Assembly: GCA_020638175.1 (NCBI GenBank)
Contig: JACKJA010000002.1
Span: forward strand, 434,001-498,000
From: Rhodospirillales bacterium
GTDB lineage: Bacteria; Pseudomonadota; Alphaproteobacteria; Micavibrionales; Micavibrionaceae
Direction of reading: 5' to 3'
Length of the DNA: 64,000 nt
Part shown: positions 26,489 to 35,696 of the stretch, one piece after another
Layout: every line of letters begins with the position of its first letter
How positions within the stretch are numbered: position 1 is the first letter of the stretch
The notes under the pieces: generated by a model
Databases searched by the model: none
Told to the model about the DNA's origin: nothing
Seen by the model: the letters and a program-made list of their open reading frames with translations, nothing else
Position numbers and translations under genes: made by a program

Positions 26489-26563
26489 TAATACTAATAT
26501 AAATAGTATTTCTGTCTCTCCATTGCGCGGACCTAATCCCTTCCAGGTCCGCGCAATTTTTTT
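26489..26563 (+). ncRNA. Candidate small RNA, about 75 bases
   Basis: Predicted from a strong promoter (26454-26482) and a perfect terminator (26523-26563) on the plus strand in a gap between two minus-strand genes. The 5' 35 bases are A/T-rich and single-stranded by eye; the 3' part is the terminator hairpin, whose 10-base loop AATCCCTTCC is C/U-rich and could pair with ribosome binding sites. No reading frame of note. Start position is inferred. Confidence 0.6.
26523..26563 (+). terminator. Strong Rho-independent terminator
   Basis: TTGCGCGGACCT (26523-26534) and AGGTCCGCGCAA (26545-26556) make a 12-pair perfect stem with a 10-base loop, followed by seven T. Oriented for the plus strand; it does not fit the minus-strand genes on either side. 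Confidence 0.85.
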
Positions 26564-26564
26564 A

Positions 26565-26807
26565 TTAATCCTCATCCAGCCACAGGCGAACACTGTCGGC
26601 AACTTTGTCCTGATCCATGCCCTGGATCTGGCGTTTGGCCTTTTCAATGTCGGATTGCTGTTTTTTCCGCATGGCCGCGGCGATTCTGTCGAGCGTCTCT
26701 TCCCCGATCGCTTCGCGTGCGATTTGTGCATTGGCGGTGGCCTGCGCGATCAATTCTTCACGGGAAGGTTTCTGGTCTTTTTTCTTCTTTTTTCCGAATC
26801 CAAACAA
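26565..26807 (-). CDS. Small basic/charged protein with TTG start, 80 residues
   Basis: Begins M(TTG)FGFGKKKKKDQKPSREELIAQA, a lysine-rich head, followed by a long charged helix (ANAQIAREAIGEETLDRIAAAMRKKQQSDIEKAKRQIQGM). No family recognised. There is no ATG; the TTG at 26805-26807 has a perfect AGGAGG site that is buried in a 13-pair hairpin directly upstream. It follows the di-haem peroxidase gene by 56 bases, so it may be controlled by read-through and by opening of this hairpin. Confidence 0.65.
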   Translation of the reverse strand: MFGFGKKKKKDQKPSREELIAQATANAQIAREAIGEETLDRIAAAMRKKQQSDIEKAKRQIQGMDQDKVADSVRLWLDED

Positions 26808-26836
26808 AATGACCTCCTGATGTTCAGGAGGTCATT
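26808..26836 (-). promoter_or_regulatory. Perfect hairpin sequestering the ribosome site of the 80-residue gene
   Basis: AATGACCTCCTGA (26808-26820) pairs with TCAGGAGGTCATT (26824-26836), 13 pairs and a 3-base loop. On the minus strand it contains AGGAGG and abuts the TTG start codon. It could act as a translational lock or as a weak terminator for the peroxidase gene. Confidence 0.6.
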
Positions 26837-26863
26837 GTAACGCTTATACGTTTGTTAGAAAAG

Positions 26864-27835
26864 CTATTCGGCAAGTTCGCCGTGGAGGCTCTTCAGGAAG
26901 GCAACGATCGCATCGCGGTCTTCGGTCGACAGTTCACCATCTTCCAGACCCAGCTGGTATTTTGCCATGATCTCAACGGCCTGTTCCAGCGTCTCCGCTT
27001 TCCCGTCATGCAGGTATGGTGCTGTGACAGCAACGTTACGCAGCGGCGGCACACGGAAAACATACATATCGGCCTCATCGCCGGTTTCCGTGAAGCGGCC
27101 TTTATCCTGATCGATGATCTCGGTGCCGCGGTCCTTGAAGTAATCTTCGCTCATCGCCATGAACATGTTGCCACCAACGTTAGAGCCGGTGTGACAGGTC
27201 GTGCAGCCGATTTCCTTGAACACTTCATAACCGCGTTTGGCTTGGGCGGAAATCGCGGCCTCGTCGCCGTTCAGGTAACGGTCGAAGGGTGCATTATGCG
27301 TGGTCAGGGAACGCTCGAACGTGGCGATGGCGTCACGGGCGTTATCAGCAGTGATTTTACCGCCATAAACGGAATCGAAAGCGGTCTTGTAAGCTTCATC
27401 GCTTTCCATCAGTGCCAGAACATCATTCCAGTTGCCGCCCATTTCATCCTGGTTTTCCAGCGGGCCGTTTACCTGGTCTTCCAGTGTTGCCGCGCGCCCG
27501 TTCCAGAATTGCGTGGTGTCCGCGCCGCTGTTCAGGACAGACGGAATGTTAATCGGAACGGTTTTACCGCTGGCGCCCGGAACGGATGTCGTTACACCCG
27601 GAATGGTTCCGCCGGTCTGCGGGTTATGGCAGGTCGCACAGGACAGGATTTTATTGGATGATAGCCGCACATCAAAAAACAGGCGCTCCCCCAGTTTCAC
27701 TTTGGCGGGATCAAGATCGGCCTTGGCGGGTACGGGTTGAACCGGCTCGTTCGCCAGATCAATTTGGGCCATAGCAACCGGGGCGCTCATCAATACGGCA
27801 CCGGTCAGAAAGGCAGTCAATAACGTGCGTTTCAT
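26864..27835 (-). CDS. Di-haem cytochrome c peroxidase (CcpA/MauG family)
   Basis: Periplasmic enzyme reducing hydrogen peroxide with electrons from cytochrome c. The 323-residue precursor has a Sec signal peptide (residues 1-23, cleaved after SAPVAMA) and two covalent haem sites: CATCH (Cys66, Cys69, His70) and CTTCH (Cys211, Cys214, His215). LFFDVRLSSNKILSC and TAPYLHDGKAETLEQAV are hallmark segments. Length is normal. It sits upstream of the 80-residue charged gene on the same strand. Confidence 0.95.
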   Translation of the reverse strand: MKRTLLTAFLTGAVLMSAPVAMAQIDLANEPVQPVPAKADLDPAKVKLGERLFFDVRLSSNKILSCATCHNPQTGGTIPGVTTSVPGASGKTVPINIPSVLNSGADTTQFWNGRAATLEDQVNGPLENQDEMGGNWNDVLALMESDEAYKTAFDSVYGGKITADNARDAIATFERSLTTHNAPFDRYLNGDEAAISAQAKRGYEVFKEIGCTTCHTGSNVGGNMFMAMSEDYFKDRGTEIIDQDKGRFTETGDEADMYVFRVPPLRNVAVTAPYLHDGKAETLEQAVEIMAKYQLGLEDGELSTEDRDAIVAFLKSLHGELAE

Positions 27836-27958
27836 GGACAGTCTCCTTCAATCCATTAGAGTGTGCTGATATTACGTCAGGGACTTTAGGATAAGCGCCG
27901 TTAAAATGCAAGATGTGGTTTGATCCCTGCAGTCCATCATGAACTGTTCTCTCCCAGG

Positions 27959-29836
27959 TCACGTGATGTGGGGCTTGGGCGTTGTTTGTTTTGCAAATAT
28001 ACGCTGGAATTGTGGTTCTGGTAGCGATCCTGGGTCTTCCGACTTCACAGCATGAATGTAAAACCGTAAAGCGAGCGCCGGCAAGCGGCTCTGCCTGAAT
28101 TTTTGCTTATGACTTTTTTTATAGTTTTTCCAGTTTTGTTTTTTCAGTTTTTGTATTTCTTCATGCCCCAGAGATCTCAAAAAACCATAACCGTGATCGT
28201 ATAAAGACCGTCCCGGCATCTGGGCCTTAAGGTCATCAAACTGACCTTTCTTCCGGGCGACGATCTCAGGAAATCCGGAAGAGGCGGCAGATTGAATAAA
28301 GTCATTTTCATCCTCAAACAAAACCATGGTATCTTCGCCGGCTTCGTCGAGCATTTTTTGAATCGCGTCCTCCAGCCGGCGCCCCTTATCCGGCTGCCGG
28401 ACTTTTTCAACGCACGCCATACGCCATTCGGGTTTGTATAAAATCCGCAAGCCTTTTGTTTCATCGGCCTGTAACCAATTTCGTTCCCCCATTTTGACTA
28501 TACGGAAGACCGTACCGATAGGGCTTGTTTTAGGGTCGATCATAATGCGTTTTACACGCTCTTGCTCTTTATCATCGCTCATAAGCGTGGTCTTGGGAAA
28601 GGCGTGACCGATAATACGCATATCGGCGGCTTTCACATCCTCGGCCATGCCGGGCCGCAGCTTGTGAATGGCAACATCCTCTCCCAGTCGCAAGGGCGCG
28701 CCGTCAGCAATCATAAAGGACATGTCTTTGCCGTCTCCGCGGACTTGCCGTTCAAGAGATGCAAAATGGTTTTTGACGACATTCATAATGCGGTTTGCCG
28801 ACTTGATGACGGTATTCGATTTGGCGTTTTTCGCAAAGACACCCAACGCGGCAAAAGACTGAGTCGCCACAGTAATACCCACGGCAATGCCAACACCAAT
28901 CAGAAACTTCGTTTTGTTCATTTCACTGATGCTGACTCCAAACCATTGCATGGTGTTGAGCATCGTTGTCTTGCCATAGACATGCTTGAATTTTTGCCAA
29001 CCGTTCAGATTCATTTCCTGGATTTGTTCCGGCATCGTATAGGGGTGTGCGCCCTCCAGAATATTACCGGCATAGCGGTTGAATTTTTGGCGAATAAGGT
29101 CCGCCGCTTCATCCCGGGTAACGGGCTCTTGTGTCACTTGGATCGAAAAATTTCTTAAAATCCAGCGGTTAAACCATTTTTTCATGGCTTCTGCATTGGT
29201 CAGGTTTGTCCGGTTGTGACGGGGATTGCAGTAATAATTAACATGAAACTTGCCGCGCCCGTCGGGTTTCAGCCAAAACAGGCTGGAACGGTTTTGACAA
29301 AAATCAGGAGTTTCCTGCGAAAGCAGACCATGGTCTTCCCGGGCTTTGGCGATAACAGGATCAAACTGGCGGATTGTTTCGTAAGCCCAGCGAAAATCCA
29401 GTAGACCGTTACCGTTTTCCGGGCCGTGTATATCCCGTTCCCGGTATGTCTTTAAAACCTGTATATGGGCGCTTTCGAACAAGTCGCTATGGTTTCTTTT
29501 CTGCCCGTTTTCCAGCAATGTCTTCAAAACCGAAGGATAAGGGGACCGGACAACCGTATAAGCAGGTTCGGTGGCCATAGCATTATGGGGATCTTTCCCG
29601 GATAATACATGGGTGTGAAGGACCGTATAAGCACCGGATGGCGAAATAGCCCATAAAGCGCGATAAGTTGAACCATCGTCTTGACCGGTCGGTAGTTCGA
29701 CATGGTGAAACGATAGTTCGTGCGCAAAATGCTCCAGATTGATCATGTGTTGAATCAATCCGCGCTGCGCATCCAGATGATGCTCGTCTTTGTTCCCGGT
29801 TAGAACGGAACCAGTTTTAGGGCCCGGTAGAGCCAT
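27959..29836 (-). CDS. Large orphan protein, 625 residues, one membrane segment
   Basis: No family recognised. Soluble N-terminal part of about 300 residues rich in His, Asn and aromatic residues (HLDAQRGLIQHMINLEHFAHEL ...), a single hydrophobic segment at about 310-335 (FLIGVGIAVGITVATQSFAALGVF), then a soluble C-terminal part with a possible EDE-rich region and a strongly basic end (QKLKKQNWKNYKKSHKQKFRQSRLPAL). No signal peptide. It stands alone between other units, with no operon partner. A secreted effector of the Dot/Icm-like system at 36 kb would be possible but nothing specific supports it. Confidence 0.6.
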   Translation of the reverse strand: MALPGPKTGSVLTGNKDEHHLDAQRGLIQHMINLEHFAHELSFHHVELPTGQDDGSTYRALWAISPSGAYTVLHTHVLSGKDPHNAMATEPAYTVVRSPYPSVLKTLLENGQKRNHSDLFESAHIQVLKTYRERDIHGPENGNGLLDFRWAYETIRQFDPVIAKAREDHGLLSQETPDFCQNRSSLFWLKPDGRGKFHVNYYCNPRHNRTNLTNAEAMKKWFNRWILRNFSIQVTQEPVTRDEAADLIRQKFNRYAGNILEGAHPYTMPEQIQEMNLNGWQKFKHVYGKTTMLNTMQWFGVSISEMNKTKFLIGVGIAVGITVATQSFAALGVFAKNAKSNTVIKSANRIMNVVKNHFASLERQVRGDGKDMSFMIADGAPLRLGEDVAIHKLRPGMAEDVKAADMRIIGHAFPKTTLMSDDKEQERVKRIMIDPKTSPIGTVFRIVKMGERNWLQADETKGLRILYKPEWRMACVEKVRQPDKGRRLEDAIQKMLDEAGEDTMVLFEDENDFIQSAASSGFPEIVARKKGQFDDLKAQMPGRSLYDHGYGFLRSLGHEEIQKLKKQNWKNYKKSHKQKFRQSRLPALALRFYIHAVKSEDPGSLPEPQFQRIFAKQTTPKPHIT

Positions 29837-29918
29837 GAAAATACTACCCTCAGTCTTTTTTTATATGCGGATAACCTACACAAAAATGTACAATATGGCA
29901 AATAAAAAGCGGGTAAAA

Positions 29919-29948
29919 TTGACATAAGCGTAAATCTCTTGTTATAGA
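29919..29948 (+). promoter_or_regulatory. Promoter of the 70-residue gene
   Basis: TTGACA (29919-29924), 18 bases, TATAGA (29943-29948). The start codon at 29980 follows with a GAGGGTG ribosome site. Confidence 0.6.
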
Positions 29949-29979
29949 AATTTATATTGTCAAAAAAGAGGGTGCAAAA

Positions 29980-30192
29980 ATGACAAAAGATCCGAAAAAT
30001 TTTGATTTGGTCGGGGCGCAAACCCCCCCGGTTTTTGTCGCTGTTGTTGCGGCGGCGCTTGCGGCGACAGGGCTAAAGGCCGTATTTGTGGATAATACGG
30101 ACGTTTCCCGGGTGGCGCAGCCCGTTTCTGTTGAGCAACCGGCGGTTTCTCAGGCAGAGAGATGGGCGCCGTTCTGGCCGCGGCATCGTTAG
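29980..30192 (+). CDS. Small protein with one hydrophobic segment, 70 residues
   Basis: Begins MTKDPKNFDLVGAQTPPVFV; residues about 18-36 (VFVAVVAAALAATGLKAVFV) form one membrane-like segment. The rest is short and unremarkable. Support comes from a near-consensus promoter (29919-29948), a good ribosome site and correct spacing rather than from homology. It ends 4 bases into the 3' end of the frameshifted FadN-like gene on the other strand. No function can be given. Confidence 0.5.
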   Translation: MTKDPKNFDLVGAQTPPVFVAVVAAALAATGLKAVFVDNTDVSRVAQPVSVEQPAVSQAERWAPFWPRHR

Positions 30193-32575
30193 TTCCGAAG
30201 CGGTTTCCCGGTCGTCAGCATATGCTCGATCCGGTCCATGGTGCCGTCATTATGGACCAGCTTCATGAACTCTGTGCGCTCCAGTTTGTAGAGATCATCC
30301 TCGGAGAGTGGTTTGCTCCAGTCGGCTTTTTCGCCGCCGCTCAAAACCGTGGCGACCGCGCCGGATACCGTCACATCGTACGGCGTGGCCTTGCCGGATT
30401 TACGAAGATCGCTGACAGCCATATCCAACGCCATTTTCCCCGACGGTCCGGGCAGGCGAATTTCCGCCACCGGTTCCGGTGCCTGATACCCTTCGCTAGC
30501 TCCAGCGCTTTTTCCTTCGCATCGTGCAAAAGCCGGTCACGGTTCATGGTGATGCCGTCGCTTTCTTTGAGGTAGCGGATTTCCTTCGCTTCCTGCGCGC
30601 TCTTGGCCACCTTGGCCAGCGCGATCGTTTCAAAGGCTTTGCGCACTGCGCCCATGGGCGTGGTCTTCGGTGAAAACCATACGGTGTTACCGCCCGTGGC
30701 CTTATCGTAATTTTGGCGTTCTTCTTCCATGTAGCGCAAAATCATTTCCTTGCACCCGCCCCAGCCGGGGATAAGACCCACCCCGACCTCTACCAGCCCG
30801 GTATAGGTTTCGGCATGCGCCTGCACATGATCGCTGTGAAGAAGAATTTCACACCCGCCCCCCAGTGCCATGCCGCTGGGCGCGGACACAACCGGGAAGG
30901 GAGCATATTTAAGGGCTTTATAAACTTTTTGCCCGCCGGAAACCAGATCCTCGATCGCAGGCCACATGGCGATATTCATCGCAAAAATAGCCAGCCCCAG
31001 ATTGGCCCCGGCGGAAAAATGGCTTCCTTCATTATAAATGACCATGGCCTTATAATCGCCGCTGCCGTCGCCGATGAGCTTGATGGATTTGTGATAGGCT
31101 TCAAAAACCTGATCGTCCAGCGCATTCATTTTACCTGTAAATTCGACGCACAAAATACCATCGCCGATATCCCACAGCGCGGCGCTGCCGGTTTTAAACA
31201 CGGGTTCTTGCGCCAGTTTTATGTCGCGAAGAAGCAAAACGCCATCCGGCCGTTTGATATCGTGGTATTTACCGTCAATGCCAAAGACTTGCAGCTTGCC
31301 ACCTTCGACTTTGTAGAATGTCCCGTCCCCGACTTTCTTCAAAAGCGGCGGGACGGCGATACCGTCTTCTTCCAGCTTTGCGGCAAACCATGCCGGCCCC
31401 AGATCGTCGATAAGCTCAAACGGTCCTTTTTTGAAGTTATAGCCAAGCTTCATGGCTTCATCGACAGCATCAATATTCCCGGCGATTTCAGGCACCAGAG
31501 AGGCCGCATAGGCCAATGTCCGTGACAACACTTTCCATGCATAAATCCCGCCCTCGTCATCCGTCGTTACAACGGCTTTGACGCCTTTTTTCCCGGCATC
31601 GACAGAGGCCAGCTTTGGTTTAACGGATTTGCTAAAGGTGCTTTCATCAAATTTTTTACCGTCCAGCGGGAAGGATTGTTTTTCTTTCTTTCCGTCCGTT
31701 TTATCGAGGCGGTAAAACCCGCCTTTTCCTTTACGTCCGGTGTAACCGGCCTCAACCATGCCGTGAATTAGCGGGTGGTCGATATAGATTTTGCGGTAAT
31801 CATCATCCTTGGGTAGCGTCGAAAGCAGCGAATCGGCCAGATGCGGCATCAAATCAATCCCGATCAGGTCCAAAAGGCCAAAGACGCCCGTTTTGGGAAT
31901 GCCGACCGGTTTGCTCATCACGGCGTCGGCGACCTCAACCGGAACGCTGTCCTCGATCGCGACATTCAGCGCCGTCGTCAGCCAGTACACGCCGATCCGG
32001 TTACCGATGAATCCCGGCGTATCGTTACAGCGCACAACGCCTTTGCCCAGCCGGACGTCACAGAATTCAACAATCGTATCAATCGCATCTTTCCGGGTTT
32101 TGTCGCCCACGACCAGTTCCAGCAGGCGCAAATAACGCGGCGGGTTGAAAAAGTGCGTAATCAGGAAATCTTTTTCAAAATCCTTGCCCTGTCCCTTGAC
32201 CAGCAATTCCAGCGGAATGGTCGACGTGTTGGAAGAAACGATCGAACCTTTCTTGCGGTGTTTGTTAATTTTCTCGTAGGTCTTATGCTTGATATCGAGG
32301 TCTTCCAAAACAACTTCGACAATCCAGTCACAATCCTTCAGCAGGTCCAGATCGTCTTCCAGATTGCCCGGTGTAATCAGTTGCGCATTGTGCGAACTCA
32401 TGAGTGGTGCCGGGTCTGTTTTGAGCATTTTGTCGATCGCATTGCGGGCCAGATCAGGGCCGTCTTTCAGCTTGATATCCAGCAAAACAACCGGCACGCC
32501 CGCATTGGCGATTTGCGCGGCAATGCCGCTTCCCATGACCCCGGACCCGATAACAGCAACTTTTTCGATCGACAT
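30189..32575 (-). CDS. FadN-like 3-hydroxyacyl-CoA dehydrogenase/enoyl-CoA hydratase, frameshifted near the 3' end
   Basis: Bifunctional beta-oxidation enzyme. Order is dehydrogenase first (NAD motif AVIGSGVMGSGIAAQIANAG; catalytic His in THFFNPPRYLRLLELV), hydratase/isomerase last (SGMALGGGCEILLHSD, TGLVEVGVGLIPGWGG), as in FadN and opposite to FadB/FadJ. The first frame reads to 30371 but turns into nonsense after KALELAKG; the correct continuation YQAPEPVAEIRLPGPSGKM lies one base over and runs to the stop at 30189. A single missing base near 30489-30492 (a GGTATC context) explains this. Restored, the protein would be about 795 residues, normal for FadN. Real mutation or sequence error cannot be told apart. 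Confidence 0.85.
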
Positions 32576-32650
32576 TGAAAACCCTTATGAAGAAACAGAC
32601 AAAGACGTTTGTTCATTATAAAAGGAAATAAGGCGGGAATACAGGTCTTA

Positions 32651-34033
32651 TTATCTATCGTCCTGATCCGGGAGGTCGAGATCATCGGAATCAACGGTGG
32701 GCTTATAGATTTGCAGCAGAATTTTGAAATCGGCATCGCCCTCTTTTTCAAATTCAACCAGCGCCGGATAACTCGTATCGCCCCATACGGAATCAAAGCT
32801 GTCTTCGCTTGATTTAGCCAGTTCAATCGAATGAATCAGCTTTTCCAGCGTCATGTAGACCATTGTATCCATGCGCCCGGACAAACCGGGCATGCTGTCC
32901 CGGTAACGGGGACGGATGGTTGTCATTCGCGATGGATTTTCCAGCCCGTCAATCAACGTATAGGAACTCTCGGAAAATACATAAAGGGGCATATCCCTGA
33001 TACTTTCCTGAGAATTCAAGAAGTTTATTTCCCGACCGTTTCCGGCAATCAAAATAGAATCATAACTGTTTTTTATGAGGAAGCTTTCAGCCAGACGTTC
33101 CGTTACTTTATCGGCGGATAGCTTCTTGTCGATGAAGACGCCCTGTATTCCCTCGATATCGCTAAATTCTTGCCAGGCGCTCTCAAAATTCTGGACGGCA
33201 TCGTGACCATACTCATCGTCCGTTGCGATAAACGCGATTTTGCGTGCGCCGCTTTCATAGGCTGTTTTGGCCAGCAAGTCCCCTTGGTCATGATTGTTGA
33301 CCGAGAATTTATAGATCAGGTCTTTTTGGGTCTGGATAGTCGACAGGCTGGCCGTCGTAATGATTAACCGGGCATCCGCCGGGCCGTCGGCATTTTTACC
33401 CGCCAGAGACGGGAAGTCGGCAGTCAGGGCTTTACAAGGGTCGCTGGACGTACAGATGAAATAGTGCGCTCCCTCTTTAATTTTTTGCTGGACGGCCAGT
33501 TTAAAGCCTTCGTCATAAGCATCATGGTGGTCAATGTAAGAAAAATGGTAGAGACCCGTTTTGTCGGGTGTTTCCTCTATAAAATGATTGATCCCGGCCA
33601 TAATGGTATCGAATCCCTCGATTTTGTTTCCGATAGGATCTTTGATTCCTGTGAGAAAAACAATTTTTTCACCGGGGATCATCTGGGGAAATCCCTTGCC
33701 ATCTGTGATCCGGTAAACGAAATACCCGTAAGACCCGGCAATCAGAAACGTTGTGGCGGAAATAGCAATAAACGCGATCAAAAACTGATGCCGGAGCGTA
33801 TAGGGAATATGAAGTTCCCGGTCCTTTTTAACATCTTCGAAATGCCGAAAGAATTGGACAACAACCAGCAAGGCAATCATCGTCGAAACGATGACGAAAG
33901 CAATCGCTGCCAAAAAGATATAGCTTATTTCAATGCCGGAAAAAAATTTCAACGCCAGAGTCGCCAAGGCAACGGGGGCATAAATGAGAAACAGCAATTT
34001 ATAAGATTTATCGATAAACGAGAAATGACCCAT
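32651..34033 (-). CDS. Membrane-anchored type I periplasmic-binding-protein-like protein
   Basis: A 460-residue protein. Three membrane segments at about 13-31, 36-62 and 87-108 are followed by a large domain that resembles LivJ/AmiC-type ligand-binding proteins: the core motif 'SGARKIAFIATDDEYGHDAVQNFESAWQEF' (residues about 265-295) is the hinge strand of ABC-type branched-chain amino acid receptors, and LFVFSESSYTLIDGL-like strands follow. No kinase, GGDEF or methyl-accepting domain is attached and no ABC transporter genes lie nearby. The free domain would face the periplasm. It may be a ligand-dependent sensor or a cell-wall-associated receptor; no function can be fixed. Confidence 0.6.
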   Translation of the reverse strand: MGHFSFIDKSYKLLFLIYAPVALATLALKFFSGIEISYIFLAAIAFVIVSTMIALLVVVQFFRHFEDVKKDRELHIPYTLRHQFLIAFIAISATTFLIAGSYGYFVYRITDGKGFPQMIPGEKIVFLTGIKDPIGNKIEGFDTIMAGINHFIEETPDKTGLYHFSYIDHHDAYDEGFKLAVQQKIKEGAHYFICTSSDPCKALTADFPSLAGKNADGPADARLIITTASLSTIQTQKDLIYKFSVNNHDQGDLLAKTAYESGARKIAFIATDDEYGHDAVQNFESAWQEFSDIEGIQGVFIDKKLSADKVTERLAESFLIKNSYDSILIAGNGREINFLNSQESIRDMPLYVFSESSYTLIDGLENPSRMTTIRPRYRDSMPGLSGRMDTMVYMTLEKLIHSIELAKSSEDSFDSVWGDTSYPALVEFEKEGDADFKILLQIYKPTVDSDDLDLPDQDDR

Positions 34034-34176
34034 TTTTCCATCAAGAATTGTTAAATAACGATGATATGGCCCCTTATAGCACGAGATATCGTTTCACAAA
34101 ATTCTTATTTCCTATGGGGAAATAAAAATAATGAACAGAATAGCTTAAACAGTTGAGAGGGGGGTGGCGGCTTATA

Positions 34177-34752
34177 TTACGCCCTTCCGGCTTCGTGGGA
34201 GAGCATAGCCGGATCAATCCCGAGCATTGAGACGGCCGCTTCCCATTTTTCTTCAGGGGACGTTAAAAAGATAAGGTCGCAATCGGCATCGGCCGTCAGC
34301 CAGGCATTTTGCTGGATTTCCTGATCGAGTTGCCCGGCGCCCCATCCGGCATAGCCCAGAATAAACAACATTTTCTGAGGCCCATCTCCCTTTGCGACAG
34401 CGCGCAGCGCATCAATCGTTCCCGTAACGCTCAGACGTTCATCGACCTTGACGGTATCGTCCAGATTAAAATCGGGGCTGTGGAGGATAAATCCTCTGGC
34501 GGTTTCAACCGGGCCGCCTTCGAGCACGGGTATGTCAGCTTCGTCTTCTAGCTGTATATCGAATTGTTTCAGTAGAATATCCAGCGTCATTCCTTCCAGA
34601 GTATTGTTTATAACAAGACCCATAGCTCCGTTTTGATCGTGGGCGCAGATATAGATAACGGCCTTGTCGAACCGCGGATCGCCAATACCGGGCATTGCCA
34701 TGAGCAGTTTGCCGGTCAAAGAGTTATGCTCATTTTTATTGTCTGTTGTCAT
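34177..34752 (-). CDS. YqgE/AlgH family protein
   Basis: A 191-residue cytoplasmic protein of the YqgE/AlgH family: SLTGKLLMAMPGIGDPRFDKAVIYICAHDQNGAMGLVINN at the start, VLEGGPVETARGFILHS in the middle, LFILGYAGWGAGQLDQEI near the end. I start it at the ATG 34750-34752; an in-frame extension upstream is unlikely to be coding. Divergent from the DsbD-N-like gene at 34835, the common arrangement in this class. Molecular role in bacteria is unsettled. Confidence 0.92.
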   Translation of the reverse strand: MTTDNKNEHNSLTGKLLMAMPGIGDPRFDKAVIYICAHDQNGAMGLVINNTLEGMTLDILLKQFDIQLEDEADIPVLEGGPVETARGFILHSPDFNLDDTVKVDERLSVTGTIDALRAVAKGDGPQKMLFILGYAGWGAGQLDQEIQQNAWLTADADCDLIFLTSPEEKWEAAVSMLGIDPAMLSHEAGRA

Positions 34753-34834
34753 TGCCCGTACACCGGTTACTTTGTTATAATAGAAAGTAGCACAGGTTTC
34801 TGCAGGACGATAAAATTTTTGGAAGGGATTCTTT

Positions 34835-35689
34835 ATGGCCACCATATTTCGTGTACTTTTAGGGTTGGTGGTAGTTTTTATCCCAACATCGGCAAAAGCT
34901 CTCGAAACGAACTGGTTTGACGGGGGAATGGTGTATGCGCGCCTGATAAGCCCTATCGAAGAGACCAGTATTCACCGTGTCCTGAACGTGGCCCTTGAAT
35001 TGAACGTAGCGGAAGGGTGGCATATTTATTTCCGCTTGCCGGGCGAGGGGGCAATCCCTCCCACTGTGAACTGGGGCCGGGGTAGCAATGTCAAAAGTGT
35101 TGATATGCTCTGGCCTTTTCCCAAGCGCTTTAATGACCGGGGTTCCCAGAATTTAGGCTATTCCGGGCACGTAATTATCCCTTTGGACGTAAATGTTAAT
35201 ATTCCGGCCCGGCCCGTGACGATTGAAATGAACATGGAAACATCGGTATGCAATGAAAAAACCTGCGTACCCCAAAGAATTTTTCTGACATTGCCTGTTC
35301 CTGCTGAAGATAAAACACCAATGGTGAACGTGTCATACAGGGATATGATTGAAGAGGCCAGAAGCAAACTGCCGACGGAAAGTGAGCTCCCCGGACTGAA
35401 AATTAATGATATCGTGGTATCGCCGGAAACTGTGGAAGTGACCGTTTATTCGGAAAGGGGCTTTGCCGACGCGGATATATTTATTGAAACAAAGGACCGG
35501 GAATTAACGACCCTTCCTATTATATATGTTGATGCGCGCGAACCCACAAAAGCCAAAGTCCATATTGACTCACCTTCTTATTCCCGCGATCTCAGGAAAA
35601 TTCTGCGCAGTCTGGAAATGACGGTTACGTTAACCGATGGCACCGATTGTATCAGGAAGACGTTCGATTTTTATAACAAGCAACGCTGA
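34835..35689 (+). CDS. DsbD N-terminal-domain-like periplasmic protein
   Basis: A 284-residue secreted protein: signal peptide (MATIFRVLLGLVVVFIPTSAKA), then a beta-rich domain like the N-terminal periplasmic domain of DsbD (VALELNVAEGWHIYFRLPGEGAIPPTVNWGRG, PLDVNVNIPARPVTIEMNMETSVCNEKTC). The two cysteines five residues apart (CNEKTC) match the redox pair of DsbD-alpha. The membrane and thioredoxin parts of DsbD are absent, so it would need partner proteins to pass reducing power. A third cysteine (DGTDC) lies near the end. Confidence 0.8.
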   Translation: MATIFRVLLGLVVVFIPTSAKALETNWFDGGMVYARLISPIEETSIHRVLNVALELNVAEGWHIYFRLPGEGAIPPTVNWGRGSNVKSVDMLWPFPKRFNDRGSQNLGYSGHVIIPLDVNVNIPARPVTIEMNMETSVCNEKTCVPQRIFLTLPVPAEDKTPMVNVSYRDMIEEARSKLPTESELPGLKINDIVVSPETVEVTVYSERGFADADIFIETKDRELTTLPIIYVDAREPTKAKVHIDSPSYSRDLRKILRSLEMTVTLTDGTDCIRKTFDFYNKQR

Positions 35690-35696
35690 GCAGCGG

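Noticed and set aside
34072..34140. Hairpin TTATTTCC/GGAAATAA as terminator
   Set aside because: Short, A/T-rich, with no T-tract on either side in the needed orientation.
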